DNA of 64,000 bases from Fen-1364 sp049515135 (lineage in GTDB: Bacteria; Spirochaetota; Spirochaetia; SZUA-6; Fen-1364): the NCBI GenBank assembly GCA_049515135.1, contig JBEKUJ010000001.1, forward strand, positions 186,001 through 250,000. The letters run 5' to 3'. Below the pieces are notes generated by a model. It was given only the letters and a program-made list of their open reading frames with translations, searched no databases and was not told the origin of the DNA. The first letter of the stretch is position 1, and each line of letters begins with the position of its first letter. This document shows positions 50,321 to 59,619 of the stretch, piece after piece. Both the position numbers and the translations under genes were made by a program.

Positions 50321-51529
50321 TCAGCTCGCGCGCACCTCCCGGCGCTTTCGGGGTGTTCCCCGGAAAGCGAGCGCGACAAAGGTGACGGCTGCCAGCACGC
50401 TCACCGCGGCGGAGGCAAAGAACCCGGCCCCAATGACAGTCGCCGTGATGATCACCCCCGCGATGAAAGGCCCTGATGAATGGCCGATATCCATGATGGA
50501 GCTGAGAGCGCCCAGGGATGCTCCCAGGTTCTCCTCCCGCGCCACGTCCGCCACGTACGTGCTTGTTGCCACGGTGGAGACCGACATCGCGAGGCCGAAC
50601 AGCACGGCCAGTATCCCCACCGCAATGATCCCGTGGAACAGGGGCACAAGGGCGACGAAAGCGGCCAGCAGAAGGATCCCGAAGAGCACCTGGACCCGCC
50701 GGTCCACCCTGTCCGCCAGTCTGCCGAAAAGCGGCTTGGTGAGGGCAATCGAGAGGACCTGAAGGGAGAACACGAGCCCGATCTGGTAGGCAGGAACTCC
50801 CTGGCCGGAGAGGTAGATCGGGAGGTATGTCTCGATCACCCCGTAGCAAAAGTACGTGGCCATTTCAACGAGCGATGTTCCCAAAAGCCTCCCGTTTCGG
50901 ACGAACTCCCCAAGGCTTTTTCCGAAATCCGCAGCGCTCACTTTCTTGACCGTAGCTCCTCCGCGGTCCGGCTTCAGGACAAGGGCCAGGATGAGCACGG
51001 GAACGCACAGGAGAAAAGCCGCCGCATACACGGATCTGAAATTGATGGCCGAGATGATGAGCCCCCCAAGAAGGGGGGCCAGGGTGCGGCCAATGAGCGT
51101 GGCCGAGGAGTACAGGCCCAGCTTCTCGCCCTTGCTGTCGGGATACGCGCTCACGATGACTGCGGATGCCACAGGACCCAGGATCGCGGTGGCGATGCCG
51201 TGGAAGAACCTGATGGGAATCAACCAGAACGCGTTGTGCACCAGCAGGTACAGGGGTGGCGCCAGGAGGAATACCAGGGAGGCCACCACGAGGAGCCGCT
51301 TCTTGCCCAGCCGGTCAGCCAGCAGGCCGACGGGGAAGCTGAAGAGGATTCCCGCAAGGGGAGAAATCGCTGAAATGAGGCCAATCACCGTCTCGCTGCC
51401 GGACAGGGACTTCACGAAAAGCGGCAGGACCGGGCTTTTTGACATTGTGGTGGAGAAGATCCCGAAAAACCCGATCAGAGAAACAGCCCCGATCCCCGAT
51501 CCGCCCGGGTCCCGTCCCGATTCAGCCAT
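50321..51529 (-). CDS. Major facilitator superfamily transporter
   Basis: A 402-residue 12-helix MFS protein with the loop 2-3 motif PVGLLADRLGKKRLLV and its repeat KPLFGRLADRVDRRVQV in the second half. The fold suggests drug/proton or metabolite export; the substrate is unknown. It starts 14 bp after the receiver-PAS-kinase gene and ends 22 bp before the HisKA_3 kinase gene, so it may belong to the hydrogenase-side operon. Confidence 0.85.
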   Translation of the reverse strand: MAESGRDPGGSGIGAVSLIGFFGIFSTTMSKSPVLPLFVKSLSGSETVIGLISAISPLAGILFSFPVGLLADRLGKKRLLVVASLVFLLAPPLYLLVHNAFWLIPIRFFHGIATAILGPVASAVIVSAYPDSKGEKLGLYSSATLIGRTLAPLLGGLIISAINFRSVYAAAFLLCVPVLILALVLKPDRGGATVKKVSAADFGKSLGEFVRNGRLLGTSLVEMATYFCYGVIETYLPIYLSGQGVPAYQIGLVFSLQVLSIALTKPLFGRLADRVDRRVQVLFGILLLAAFVALVPLFHGIIAVGILAVLFGLAMSVSTVATSTYVADVAREENLGASLGALSSIMDIGHSSGPFIAGVIITATVIGAGFFASAAVSVLAAVTFVALAFRGTPRKRREVRAS

Positions 51530-51543
51530 GGTCGGCGCCCGCT

Positions 51544-53097
51544 TCAGCCCTTGGGGAAAATGACCGTGAAAGCGGACCCCGCATCGGGCTTCGAATGCAC
51601 CGTGATCCGCCCGTTGTACTCCCCCAGCACCCGCTTCACGGTGGCCAGGCCAAGGCCGGTCCCCGCGATTCCCGAGGTCTTGGGGCTCTTCACCCTGTAG
51701 AACTCATGGAAGATGCGTGAAAGCTCGGCTTCGCTCAGGCCGATGCCGGTGTCTCTCACCGTGATCTCCCATGCCTCGCCGGCGTCGGCTATGCGGACCG
51801 TGAGGCTCCCTCTGTCCCGGTTGTACTTGATTCCGTTGGAGATCAGGTTCATGAAGATCCTGTCCATGTCTCCCCGGTCCGCCCGCACGGGATAGCGCTC
51901 CAGCGGCGCATCCAGGGCCGCAACAATGCGGCGCTTCTCCGTCTGGACCTTGAAGAACTCCAGCTGGGAAGAGATTGCGGCCTTCAGATCGAGGTCCTCA
52001 ATGGAACGCTCGACTTTCCCCACCTCGCGGCTGTTGATGTACAGGAGGTCGCGCACGAGGTCCAGGAGGGCTTCCCCCCGCACCTTGCAGCGCTCCAGCA
52101 TTTCCCTGACCTTGGCCGGATTGTCGTCGAACATCCCCGTGAGGATCACGTTGATGTAGTTGATGATTGCCGAAAGCGGGCTCTTCAGCTCGTGGGCCAC
52201 CATGGAGACGAAACGGTTCTTGTCCTGCTCCGCCTTCCAGCTTTCCGTGACGTCCGTGAGGATGACAATAGCCCCCCCGCGCTCGCCGTCCAGCATGAGG
52301 GGGGACACGCTGACGGACAGCATCCCTTCCCAGGCGCCCGTGACGGCGGGAGCGGCTGCCCCTCCTGCCTCCGCATCTCCCAACGCGAGCTGCAGGACCC
52401 GGGTCTCCGGCCTGCCCTTGGACTCATCAACCACCGCGTCGATGGCGGCCTGGACCTCCAGGTCCGGAAACAGATCCGGCAGGGTGATCCCGTCGCGAAA
52501 GTGCGTTCCCAGGAAATGCTCCGCCCGGGGGTTCATCAGCACCGGCTCCTTGCGGATGTTGAGAACGATCACCCCCTCGTGCATGGAGGCGATCATCTGG
52601 TGCGACATGTTGCGCTCTGAGGCAAGCTCGGACAGGTACCTCTCCCGCTCCCTGATCAGGCGCCACTGCTGCGCCGCGCGGTTAGCCACCTGCACCAGGT
52701 CCTCCGGCGTGAACGGCTTGACCAGAAAGTCGAAAGCGCCGTGCTGCGTCACTTCCACCGCCGCCTCCACGGTGGCCAGGGCGGAAACAATGACCACCAC
52801 GGTGCGGCCTGCGAACCTCCTCGTGATGTGCTCCGTGACTTTGAAGCCGTCGATGCCGGGCATCTTGAGGTCAACAAGGGCAACGTCGGCAGGCAATTCC
52901 TCCAGGAGGCGCAGCGCCGTCTCCCCGTCCCGCGCCGTACGGACGGAGAAGCCGCGGCGCTCCAGGACCCGCCGCATGCCCTCCCTCATGCCCTCTTCGT
53001 CGTCGATGACCAGGATGCGGATGCTTTCCCGCTGCGGCGCGGCCGGCTCCGCCATGGCGGGGATCTGATCTGATGCGGCGGGCCGGGTCTCAGGCAT
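51544..53097 (-). CDS. Receiver-PAS-histidine kinase (relay kinase)
   Basis: A 517-residue soluble protein in reverse-hybrid order: receiver at about residues 26-145 (ILVIDDEEGMREGM, phospho-Asp in VALVDLKMPGIDG, Lys in FLVKPFTPEDL), PAS (MIASMHEGVIVLNIRKEPVL), HisKA (SMVAHELKSPLSAIINYINV) and ATPase (NLISNGIKYNRDRG, DTGIGLSEAE, GTGLGLATVKR). It could receive phosphate from the upstream H-cluster kinase and pass it on. Overlaps the upstream receiver gene by 8 bp. Confidence 0.9.
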   Translation of the reverse strand: MPETRPAASDQIPAMAEPAAPQRESIRILVIDDEEGMREGMRRVLERRGFSVRTARDGETALRLLEELPADVALVDLKMPGIDGFKVTEHITRRFAGRTVVVIVSALATVEAAVEVTQHGAFDFLVKPFTPEDLVQVANRAAQQWRLIRERERYLSELASERNMSHQMIASMHEGVIVLNIRKEPVLMNPRAEHFLGTHFRDGITLPDLFPDLEVQAAIDAVVDESKGRPETRVLQLALGDAEAGGAAAPAVTGAWEGMLSVSVSPLMLDGERGGAIVILTDVTESWKAEQDKNRFVSMVAHELKSPLSAIINYINVILTGMFDDNPAKVREMLERCKVRGEALLDLVRDLLYINSREVGKVERSIEDLDLKAAISSQLEFFKVQTEKRRIVAALDAPLERYPVRADRGDMDRIFMNLISNGIKYNRDRGSLTVRIADAGEAWEITVRDTGIGLSEAELSRIFHEFYRVKSPKTSGIAGTGLGLATVKRVLGEYNGRITVHSKPDAGSAFTVIFPKG

Positions 53098-53494
53098 TAT
53101 GCTTGCTGCCGGAGAGGTACTGCTCGATCTTGCCCAGGAGGTGCTCCAGGGGCACCGGCTTTGTCAGCACCTCGTCCACCTTCATCCATTCGCGGCCCGG
53201 GGCGGCACCGGCCTCGAACGTGAAACCAACCTTGCGCGGGGCAGCGGTCTGCATGATGATGGGGACCTTCCCCAGGCCGGGCAGGTCCCGTACCTTCTTG
53301 CAGAACACGAAGCCCGAGTCGTAATGCTCCATCATGAGGTCGGCGATGATGATGTCCGGGGCCTTCGCCCTTGCCTTCTCGATGCCCTCCTCCACGCTCA
53401 GGGCTGTCTCGATGACGTAGCCGCTCTTCTCCAGAAACGCCTTCTGTCCCTCGATGAGGTCGGTGTCATCATCAACTATCAGTATTCGCGCCAA
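53090..53494 (-). CDS. Single-domain response regulator
   Basis: A 134-residue stand-alone receiver: ILIVDDDTDLIEGQKAFLEK, phospho-Asp in PDIIIADLMMEHYDSG and Lys in DEVLTKPVPLEHLL. The insertion FEAGAAPGREWMKV before the Lys is typical of receivers associated with hydrogenase-sensor kinases. It overlaps the stop of the H-cluster kinase and the start of the next kinase gene, so it is probably a phosphorelay intermediate. Confidence 0.9.
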   Translation of the reverse strand: MARILIVDDDTDLIEGQKAFLEKSGYVIETALSVEEGIEKARAKAPDIIIADLMMEHYDSGFVFCKKVRDLPGLGKVPIIMQTAAPRKVGFTFEAGAAPGREWMKVDEVLTKPVPLEHLLGKIEQYLSGSKHNA

Positions 53495-55529
53495 GTCTTT
53501 CCTCCTTGCGAGCGCCGCCGGCGGATCCCGCGCGATGGCGGATCCTCACCGTAAAGCACGCTCCGCCCGCCGGGTCGTTCGCCGCCTGAATGGTCCCTCC
53601 GTGCATCTTTACAATGCCGTAGCAGACCGACAGGCCGAGACCTGTGCCCTTCCCGACCTTCTTCGTCGTGAAGAAGGGTGAGAACAGCTTCGGCAGGTTT
53701 TCCTCCGGGATGCCGGGGCCTGAGTCGGAGATCGTGACAACGAACTCCCCTTCCCCGTCCTCGGTGGAAACCCGGATGAGTCCCCCGACGGGCATGGCTT
53801 CCACCGCGTTCTTCAACAGGTTGTCGAAGACCTGGCGCAGTTGTCCGCCGTCCACCATCTGCAGCGGAAGCGACTGGTCCAGGGCGAACTCTATACGGAT
53901 TTTCCCGTTTGGTGAAGTTCCCATGATGCCGCTGGCGGAGCCCTGGACCAGGGCGTTGATGTCGGTGGGCGCTCTTTCCACCTTTTCCTCCCGCGCGAAG
54001 TTCAGGATGCCGCGCACGATGGTGCGCGTACGCTCTGCCTCGGCGATGATCCGGTCCAGGTCCTCCCGGCTCTTGGATGGCACTGCAGCGCCGGCGTCGG
54101 CCGCCGCGCTCGCCTCTGCCAGCTCCTCCTTGAGCAGGTGGGAGTACATGAGGACGACTCCCAGGGGATTGTTGATCTCATGCGCGATCCCGGCCGCCAT
54201 CTGGCCCATGGAGGCAAGCTTCTCCGCCTGGATCAGCCTGGCCTGGTTCTCCGTGAGGTCCTTCATGGCCTTCTCGATGCGGGAGATGAGGTACGGAAGA
54301 CACATCTCCACTTCGGCCTTGCCCCGGTAGACCGCCTCCGCTTTCTGGCGGCAGGAGGGATAGCCGCAGGCGCCGCAGTTCAACTCATCCGCCGGGCTGT
54401 TCTTCCCCGTGAGCGCAAGGATCCGGCGGATCTCCTCTTCCGGAGCGGGAAGCTCCTCCCGGACCACGGGATGGAAGGATTTCGAAAGGTCGATGTCCAG
54501 GTAATCCGCGTGCTGGGCCGCCCACTCCTCGATATCACGCGTGCAGGGCCGGTCGGAGAGATACTCCACGATGTACTTCTTCCTTTCGTAGAAGGTGAGG
54601 TCGTTCACCATCACGGGCCCGCCGATGCACCCTTCGCAGAAAAGAAGGTCAAAGAGACGGTACGTGGTTCGCTCCCCGCCTTTCACCCTCTCGGAGAGCA
54701 CACGCAGAATCTCCATGACCCGGTCCTGGCCTTCCACGACATACACGGGGCTTTCCAGAAGGTCGTCATCGATGGCCGCGGCCTTCAGGAGCCCGCCCGT
54801 GACCGGGTAGATCCTTCCCAGGTTCGCATGCGGCGGGAGAAACTCGGCCGGTGACGCGGAGCGGGGATCGATTGCGGAATCCGCGAACAGGTCCACCAGC
54901 TCGGAGAAGGTGAGCACCGCATCCACTTCTCCCGATTTCCACGCCTCGACCTTCTTCGCCACGCAGGGACCGATGAAAACAACCTTGGCCTCCCGGTCAA
55001 TCTTCTGCCTGACCACGCGGGCCGTGGCTTCCATGGGAGAGACGATCGGCGCAAGGTGCGGGGTCAGCTCGGGAAGCATCTTCTCCACGTATTGCACCAC
55101 GGCAGGACAGGGGGTGGAGATGAGGAAATCGTCGGGGCCTTTTTCCAGGAGCGCCTGGAAAGTCTTGAAATATCGGTAGGAAACCAGGTCTGCCCCGAAC
55201 GCGACCTCGTACACACCATCGAATCCCGTCTGGCGCAGCGCGCCCACAAGGCGCTCGGGGGGAAGGTTCAGGAACGCGGCGGGGAAAGACGGGGCAAGGA
55301 GGGCGTACTTGCGCCCCGGACCGCCGAGGATAGCCTTGACCCCGCCAATGGAGGAGGTGACCCGCTTGGCCCCCTGGGAGCAGACGTTTACGCAATAGCC
55401 GCAGGAGATGCAGAAGTCCTCTATTATCTCGGCCTGCCCGCCGCGGACCTGGAGCGCCTTGGTGGGGCAGGAGCGGACGCAGGAGTAGCACTTCTTGCAG
55501 ATCTCTCCGACGGTGTAAACGGAAACCAT
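53472..55529 (-). CDS. [FeFe]-hydrogenase-like H-cluster domain fused to a histidine kinase
   Basis: A 685-residue sensor. Residues 10-65 hold two ferredoxin-type clusters (CKKCYSCVRSCPTKA, CISCGYCVNVCSQGAK). Residues 80-370 are a hydrogenase large-subunit domain with altered H-cluster loops: TPCPAV for TSCCP, GPCVAKKVEA for MPCTAKK, and FCEGCIGG for CPGGC. A further Fe-S motif follows (NCGACGYPSCRQKAEA), then HisKA (GIAHEINNPLGVVLMYSHLL) and ATPase (NLLKNAVEAMP, GTGLGLSVCYGIV). The loss of the proton-transfer Cys fits a sensory rather than catalytic hydrogenase. ATG 55529 follows AAAGGG. Part of the hydrogenase operon. Confidence 0.88.
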   Translation of the reverse strand: MVSVYTVGEICKKCYSCVRSCPTKALQVRGGQAEIIEDFCISCGYCVNVCSQGAKRVTSSIGGVKAILGGPGRKYALLAPSFPAAFLNLPPERLVGALRQTGFDGVYEVAFGADLVSYRYFKTFQALLEKGPDDFLISTPCPAVVQYVEKMLPELTPHLAPIVSPMEATARVVRQKIDREAKVVFIGPCVAKKVEAWKSGEVDAVLTFSELVDLFADSAIDPRSASPAEFLPPHANLGRIYPVTGGLLKAAAIDDDLLESPVYVVEGQDRVMEILRVLSERVKGGERTTYRLFDLLFCEGCIGGPVMVNDLTFYERKKYIVEYLSDRPCTRDIEEWAAQHADYLDIDLSKSFHPVVREELPAPEEEIRRILALTGKNSPADELNCGACGYPSCRQKAEAVYRGKAEVEMCLPYLISRIEKAMKDLTENQARLIQAEKLASMGQMAAGIAHEINNPLGVVLMYSHLLKEELAEASAAADAGAAVPSKSREDLDRIIAEAERTRTIVRGILNFAREEKVERAPTDINALVQGSASGIMGTSPNGKIRIEFALDQSLPLQMVDGGQLRQVFDNLLKNAVEAMPVGGLIRVSTEDGEGEFVVTISDSGPGIPEENLPKLFSPFFTTKKVGKGTGLGLSVCYGIVKMHGGTIQAANDPAGGACFTVRIRHRAGSAGGARKEERLGANTDS

Positions 55530-55536
55530 AGACCCT

Positions 55537-57261
55537 TTACTTGCTTGCACTCCGCGATGCGTACGCGGTGTGCAGGAGCTGGTGCGCCTTGTCGGACCCT
55601 GGCTTTCCGAAGAACTGCCTGTATACCTCGGTAATCGCCGGGTTCTTGTACGAAAGCCTGACGGTCCTTGCCTTGTCCAGAGCGTAAATCGACTTGATCC
55701 GCTGTTCAATCCTCTCAGGATCGTAGCCGAACATCTGCCCCCCCCCTCCCGCGCATCCCCCTGGGCAGGCCATGATCTCGATGAAGTCCCATGGGGCGTC
55801 TCCCGCCATAACCCTTTCAGCGATCACGCGAGCGTTGGAGAGACGATTTGCAATGGCAATCCGCAAGGTTCGATCTCCGACGAGCACTCTGGCTTCCTTC
55901 ACGCCTGCCATGCCCCGCGCGTCCTCGAACTCGAGCGTGGCGAGGTCCTTGCCTGTGAGCAGGTGATAGGCGGTGCGCAGGGCGGACTCCATGACGCCGC
56001 CTGAGGCGGCAAAGATGTCGCCTGATCCCGTGGGGGCGCCGAAGGGCCTGTCGTAATCTTCATCGGGAAGGCTTGCGAACTCGATGCCGTAGATCTGCAG
56101 CATGCGGTTGAATTGCCGCGTGGTAAGGACCGCATCCACGTCCGCAACTCCCCGGGAAGAGGAAAGCTCGGGCCGGGAAGCCTCGAACTTCTTCGCCGTG
56201 CACGGCATGACAGAAACGACGAAGATGTCCTTGGGATCGATGTTCTGCTTCTGCGCGAGGTAGCTCTTGATGGTCGCGCCCATCATCTCCTGCGGGCTCT
56301 TGCACGAGGAGATGCGCGGGAGCAGCTCGGGATAGTAATGCTCCGCGTACTTGACCCAGGCCGGGCAGCAGGAAGTGAACATGGGCAGCCTCTCGCCCTT
56401 TGAAATCTTGTTCACCAGCTCTGTGCCCTCCTCCATGATGGTGAGGTCCGCGGCAAAGTCCGTGTCGAAAACCTGGCGGAACCCCATGCGCCGCAGAGCC
56501 GCCGCCGCCTTTCCCGTGACGTTTGTTCCGGCCGGCAGGCCGAAGAAGTCCCCCAGGGAAACGCGGATGGCAGGCGCCACCTGTGCCACGATGTACTTCT
56601 TCCCCTCCTGCATCGTCATCATCACCTTCTCCACGGCGCGCACCTCGTGCAGGGCGCCGGTGGGACAGGCCAGCGTGCACTGGCCGCAGTTGACGCAGGT
56701 GGTCTCGGACAGGTCGTTCTCGAACGGGGGCAGCACCATGGTGTCGAATCCGCGCCGAGTGAAATCGATGGCGGCAACGCCCTGGATCTCCTCGCAGATG
56801 CGCACGCATCTGCCGCAGAGGATGCATTTGTCTGGCTCCCGGATGATGGACGGCGACGAGAAATCCGTGTAGTGGTGCCGTGTCTTGCCCTGAAAGGGGA
56901 CCCTGTCGATGCCGTATTCGGAGGCCAGGGACTGCAGCTCGCAGAAGCCGTTTTTGGGGCAGGTAAGGCAGTCGAAGGGGTGGCTTGCCAGCAGCAGCTC
57001 GATGATGGTCCGGCGGGCCGTGATCACGCGGGGGCTCCTGGTCTGGATCTCCATGCCCTCTTCAGCGGGGAATGCGCAGGACGGGGTGAGGTTCGGCTTG
57101 CCCTTGACCTCCACCACGCACATCCTGCAGGCGCCGCTTGGGAACACCTCCTTGATGTGGCAGAGGGTGGGGATCTTTTCCCCTGCGGCCTGCGCTGCTT
57201 CCAGAATCGAGAGGCCTGGTTTGGCCTGAATCTTTCTGTTGTTGATGGTCAGGTTTGTCAT
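55537..57261 (-). CDS. hydA: [FeFe]-hydrogenase catalytic subunit (NAD-linked, HydA)
   Basis: A 574-residue enzyme. N-terminal [2Fe-2S] (SGACRMCVVEVKG), His-ligated cluster (HPFDCLTCPKNGFCELQ), two [4Fe-4S] sites (CILCGRCVRICEE, CVNCGQCTLACPTGA) and the H-cluster loops L1 TSCCPAW, L2 MPCTAKKFEASR and L3 MACPGGCAGGGGQ. The small-subunit-like tail (MFGYDPERIEQR) is fused. It works with HydB and HydC as an electron-bifurcating or NADH-dependent hydrogenase, consuming or making H2 with NADH and ferredoxin. Confidence 0.96.
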   Translation of the reverse strand: MTNLTINNRKIQAKPGLSILEAAQAAGEKIPTLCHIKEVFPSGACRMCVVEVKGKPNLTPSCAFPAEEGMEIQTRSPRVITARRTIIELLLASHPFDCLTCPKNGFCELQSLASEYGIDRVPFQGKTRHHYTDFSSPSIIREPDKCILCGRCVRICEEIQGVAAIDFTRRGFDTMVLPPFENDLSETTCVNCGQCTLACPTGALHEVRAVEKVMMTMQEGKKYIVAQVAPAIRVSLGDFFGLPAGTNVTGKAAAALRRMGFRQVFDTDFAADLTIMEEGTELVNKISKGERLPMFTSCCPAWVKYAEHYYPELLPRISSCKSPQEMMGATIKSYLAQKQNIDPKDIFVVSVMPCTAKKFEASRPELSSSRGVADVDAVLTTRQFNRMLQIYGIEFASLPDEDYDRPFGAPTGSGDIFAASGGVMESALRTAYHLLTGKDLATLEFEDARGMAGVKEARVLVGDRTLRIAIANRLSNARVIAERVMAGDAPWDFIEIMACPGGCAGGGGQMFGYDPERIEQRIKSIYALDKARTVRLSYKNPAITEVYRQFFGKPGSDKAHQLLHTAYASRSASK

Positions 57262-57277
57262 GATGTGGTCCTCTTCT

Positions 57278-59101
57278 TCAGCTCACCAGCACGGAATCGA
57301 AGCGGCAGACGTCGCGGCAGGTGCCGCATCTGGTGCATTTCTCGTCCACGATGTAGTGCGCCTTCTTCTTCTCCCCGACGATGGCGCCCGTGGGGCACTT
57401 CTTTGCGCACAGCGTGCAGCCCGTGCATGCGTTCGTGTCGATGGAGAAGGTCAGGAGGCCTCTGCACTGGTGTGCGGGGCACTTCCTGTCGTAGATGTGC
57501 GCGTCGTATTCGCTCTTGAAGAATCGCATGGTCGAGAGAACGGGGTTGGGCGCAGACTGCCCCAGGCCGCACAGCGACGTGTCCTTGATGACCTGTGCAA
57601 GGCCTTCCATGTTGAGCACCCGGTTGAAGCGCAGGAGGTTCTCTTCCTCCCCGCTCATCTTGGAGTACGGCGAGACAATTGAATCCAGGACCTCGTACAA
57701 CCGCTGCGTGCCTTCCCGGCAGGGGATGCACTTGCCGCAGGACTCCGATGTGATGAAGCTGAGGAAGTAGCGGGCCATGTCCACCATGCAGGTGTCCTGG
57801 TCCATGACCACGAGGCCTCCTGAGCCCATGATCGTTCCAAGAGTCTTCAGAGACTCATAATCGATCTGCGTGTCCAGGTGCTGCGCGGGGATGCAGCCCC
57901 CCGAGGGCCCGCCGATCTGCACTGCCTTGAACTCCTTGCCGTCCGGGATCCCGCCGCCGATGTCGAAGACGATCTCGCGCAGCGTGATTCCCATGGGCAC
58001 CTCCACCAGGCCTGTGTTCACCACCTTGCCGGTGAGAGCAAAGACCTTGGTTCCCTTGGACGTGGCAGTACCCATGGCTGCGAAGGATTCAGCCCCCTCC
58101 CTCATGATGTGGGAGACGTTGGCCATGGTTTCCACGTTGTTGACGATGGTCGGCTTCTGGAAAAGACCTGCCACAGAGGGAAACGGCGGCCGGGGCCGCG
58201 GCATGCCGCGCCGGCCCTCCACGGAGGCCATGAGCGCGGTCTCTTCGCCGCACACGAAAGCCCCTGCCCCTTTCTTCACTCTCAGCTTGAACTGGAAACC
58301 GCTCTGACCGACGGGCTTTTCAAGGAGCCCCTCGGCTTTCAGGACCTGGATGCCTTTGTTGATGCGCTCGATTGCCAGGGGATACTCGGCCCGGCAGTAG
58401 ACGATCCCCTCGTCGGCCCCGATGGCATACCCGGCGGTCATCATGCCTTCCAGCACCGCATAGACGTCCCCTTCGAGGATGGAGCGGTCCATGAAAGCCC
58501 CCGGGTCTCCCTCGTCCGCGTTGCAGATCACGTATTTCTTGGGGCTCTTCTCACGCAGGGCCAGCTCCCACTTCTTGCCCGCGGGGAACCCGCTGCCGCC
58601 CCTGCCGCGAAGCCCGGACCTGGTGATCTCCTGGATGACCTCTTCCCGGCTCATCGAAAGCGCGCGCTGGAAGCCCTGGAAGCCTCCGGCAGCCCGGTAG
58701 TCTGCAATTGACTCAGGGTCGATGACGCCGCAGTTGCGAAGAACGTACTTCACCTGCTTACGGAAATACGGGTGCTCGTGGAGCATCGGGATACCGGGTA
58801 AGGGGTCCTTTCCGTTCTTGAACTGGCCTAATAGCCCGTCAAGCTTGTAGTTCTTCCTTACAAAGACCTCGTCCAGGATGAACCCGGCGACCTCCGGCGT
58901 GACATTGCTGTAGGAGATCCGGTAGCCGGAATCCGTCACCACGTCCATGATAGGCTCGGCCTTGCAGTAGCCGATGCATCCCGTCGGAATGATCTGGACC
59001 GTGATCCCGCGCGTGGCGGCCCACTTCTCCACCGCTGTCTTCACATGTCCTGCGCCCGTGGCAAGCCCGCAAGTCCCCATCCCGATGAAAACCCTGCTCA
59101 T
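57278..59101 (-). CDS. hydB: Hydrogenase NuoF-like subunit (HydB)
   Basis: A 607-residue subunit: N-terminal thioredoxin-like [2Fe-2S] part (FIGMGTCGLATGAGHV, IPTGCIGYCKAEPIM), NADH site GLRGRGGSGFPAGKKW, FMN site (ICNADEGDPGAFMDRS), cluster N3-type ligands (ESCGKCIPCREGTQRLYE) and two C-terminal 4Fe-4S ferredoxin sites (CTGCTLCAKKCPTGAI, CTRCGTCRDVCRFD). It takes electrons between NADH and the hydrogenase. The start overlaps the hydC stop by 4 bp. Confidence 0.95.
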   Translation of the reverse strand: MSRVFIGMGTCGLATGAGHVKTAVEKWAATRGITVQIIPTGCIGYCKAEPIMDVVTDSGYRISYSNVTPEVAGFILDEVFVRKNYKLDGLLGQFKNGKDPLPGIPMLHEHPYFRKQVKYVLRNCGVIDPESIADYRAAGGFQGFQRALSMSREEVIQEITRSGLRGRGGSGFPAGKKWELALREKSPKKYVICNADEGDPGAFMDRSILEGDVYAVLEGMMTAGYAIGADEGIVYCRAEYPLAIERINKGIQVLKAEGLLEKPVGQSGFQFKLRVKKGAGAFVCGEETALMASVEGRRGMPRPRPPFPSVAGLFQKPTIVNNVETMANVSHIMREGAESFAAMGTATSKGTKVFALTGKVVNTGLVEVPMGITLREIVFDIGGGIPDGKEFKAVQIGGPSGGCIPAQHLDTQIDYESLKTLGTIMGSGGLVVMDQDTCMVDMARYFLSFITSESCGKCIPCREGTQRLYEVLDSIVSPYSKMSGEEENLLRFNRVLNMEGLAQVIKDTSLCGLGQSAPNPVLSTMRFFKSEYDAHIYDRKCPAHQCRGLLTFSIDTNACTGCTLCAKKCPTGAIVGEKKKAHYIVDEKCTRCGTCRDVCRFDSVLVS

Positions 59102-59583
59102 TCCTCGACCCTCTCCGCCGCGCGGAACTTCTCCACCAGCTCCTCCAGCTTCTTCTTGTCCAGCCTGCCAAAGAACTTCCCGTTGGCCATCATCACAGGC
59201 GCAATCGAGCAGCAGCCGAGGCATGCCACTGTCTCCAGGGAAAAAAGGCCGTCCTTTGTGGTCTGGCCAACGTCGATTCCGAGAAGCGTCTTCACCGAAT
59301 CAAGGAGGCTGAGGGAGCCCTTGACGTGGCATGCTGTTCCCCGGCATACGGCAATCCGGATCCTGCCAGGCGCGTTCAGCCGGAACTGGTTGTAGAACGT
59401 GGCCACCCCGAAGATTTTCGAGGAAGGCAGCTTCAGGTAGCCGGAGATCCTGTCTATGCTTTCCCTTGACAAGTAGCCATATTCCTCCTGGACTTCCTGC
59501 AGGATTGAGATGAGGTGCTCGCGTTGTGCGGGATATCTGGTAATCACCTCGTCAACGCTTTTCTTCTGCTGTGCTATTTCCAT
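59098..59583 (-). CDS. hydC: Hydrogenase NuoE-like subunit (HydC)
   Basis: A 161-residue thioredoxin-like [2Fe-2S] protein with ligands in AVCRGTACHVKGS and VACLGCCSIAPVMMAN. Its N-terminal helices (HLISILQEVQEEYGYLSRES, FGVATFYNQFRL) are typical of NuoE. It transfers electrons from HydB. The ATG at 59583 is preceded by GAGGGAG six to seven bases away. First gene of the hydrogenase operon, with a 30-bp palindrome about 40 bases upstream. Confidence 0.95.
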   Translation of the reverse strand: MEIAQQKKSVDEVITRYPAQREHLISILQEVQEEYGYLSRESIDRISGYLKLPSSKIFGVATFYNQFRLNAPGRIRIAVCRGTACHVKGSLSLLDSVKTLLGIDVGQTTKDGLFSLETVACLGCCSIAPVMMANGKFFGRLDKKKLEELVEKFRAAERVEE

Positions 59584-59619
59584 GACCACTCCCTCTAGAT
59601 CAGAGTTGTGCCAAGGCTG

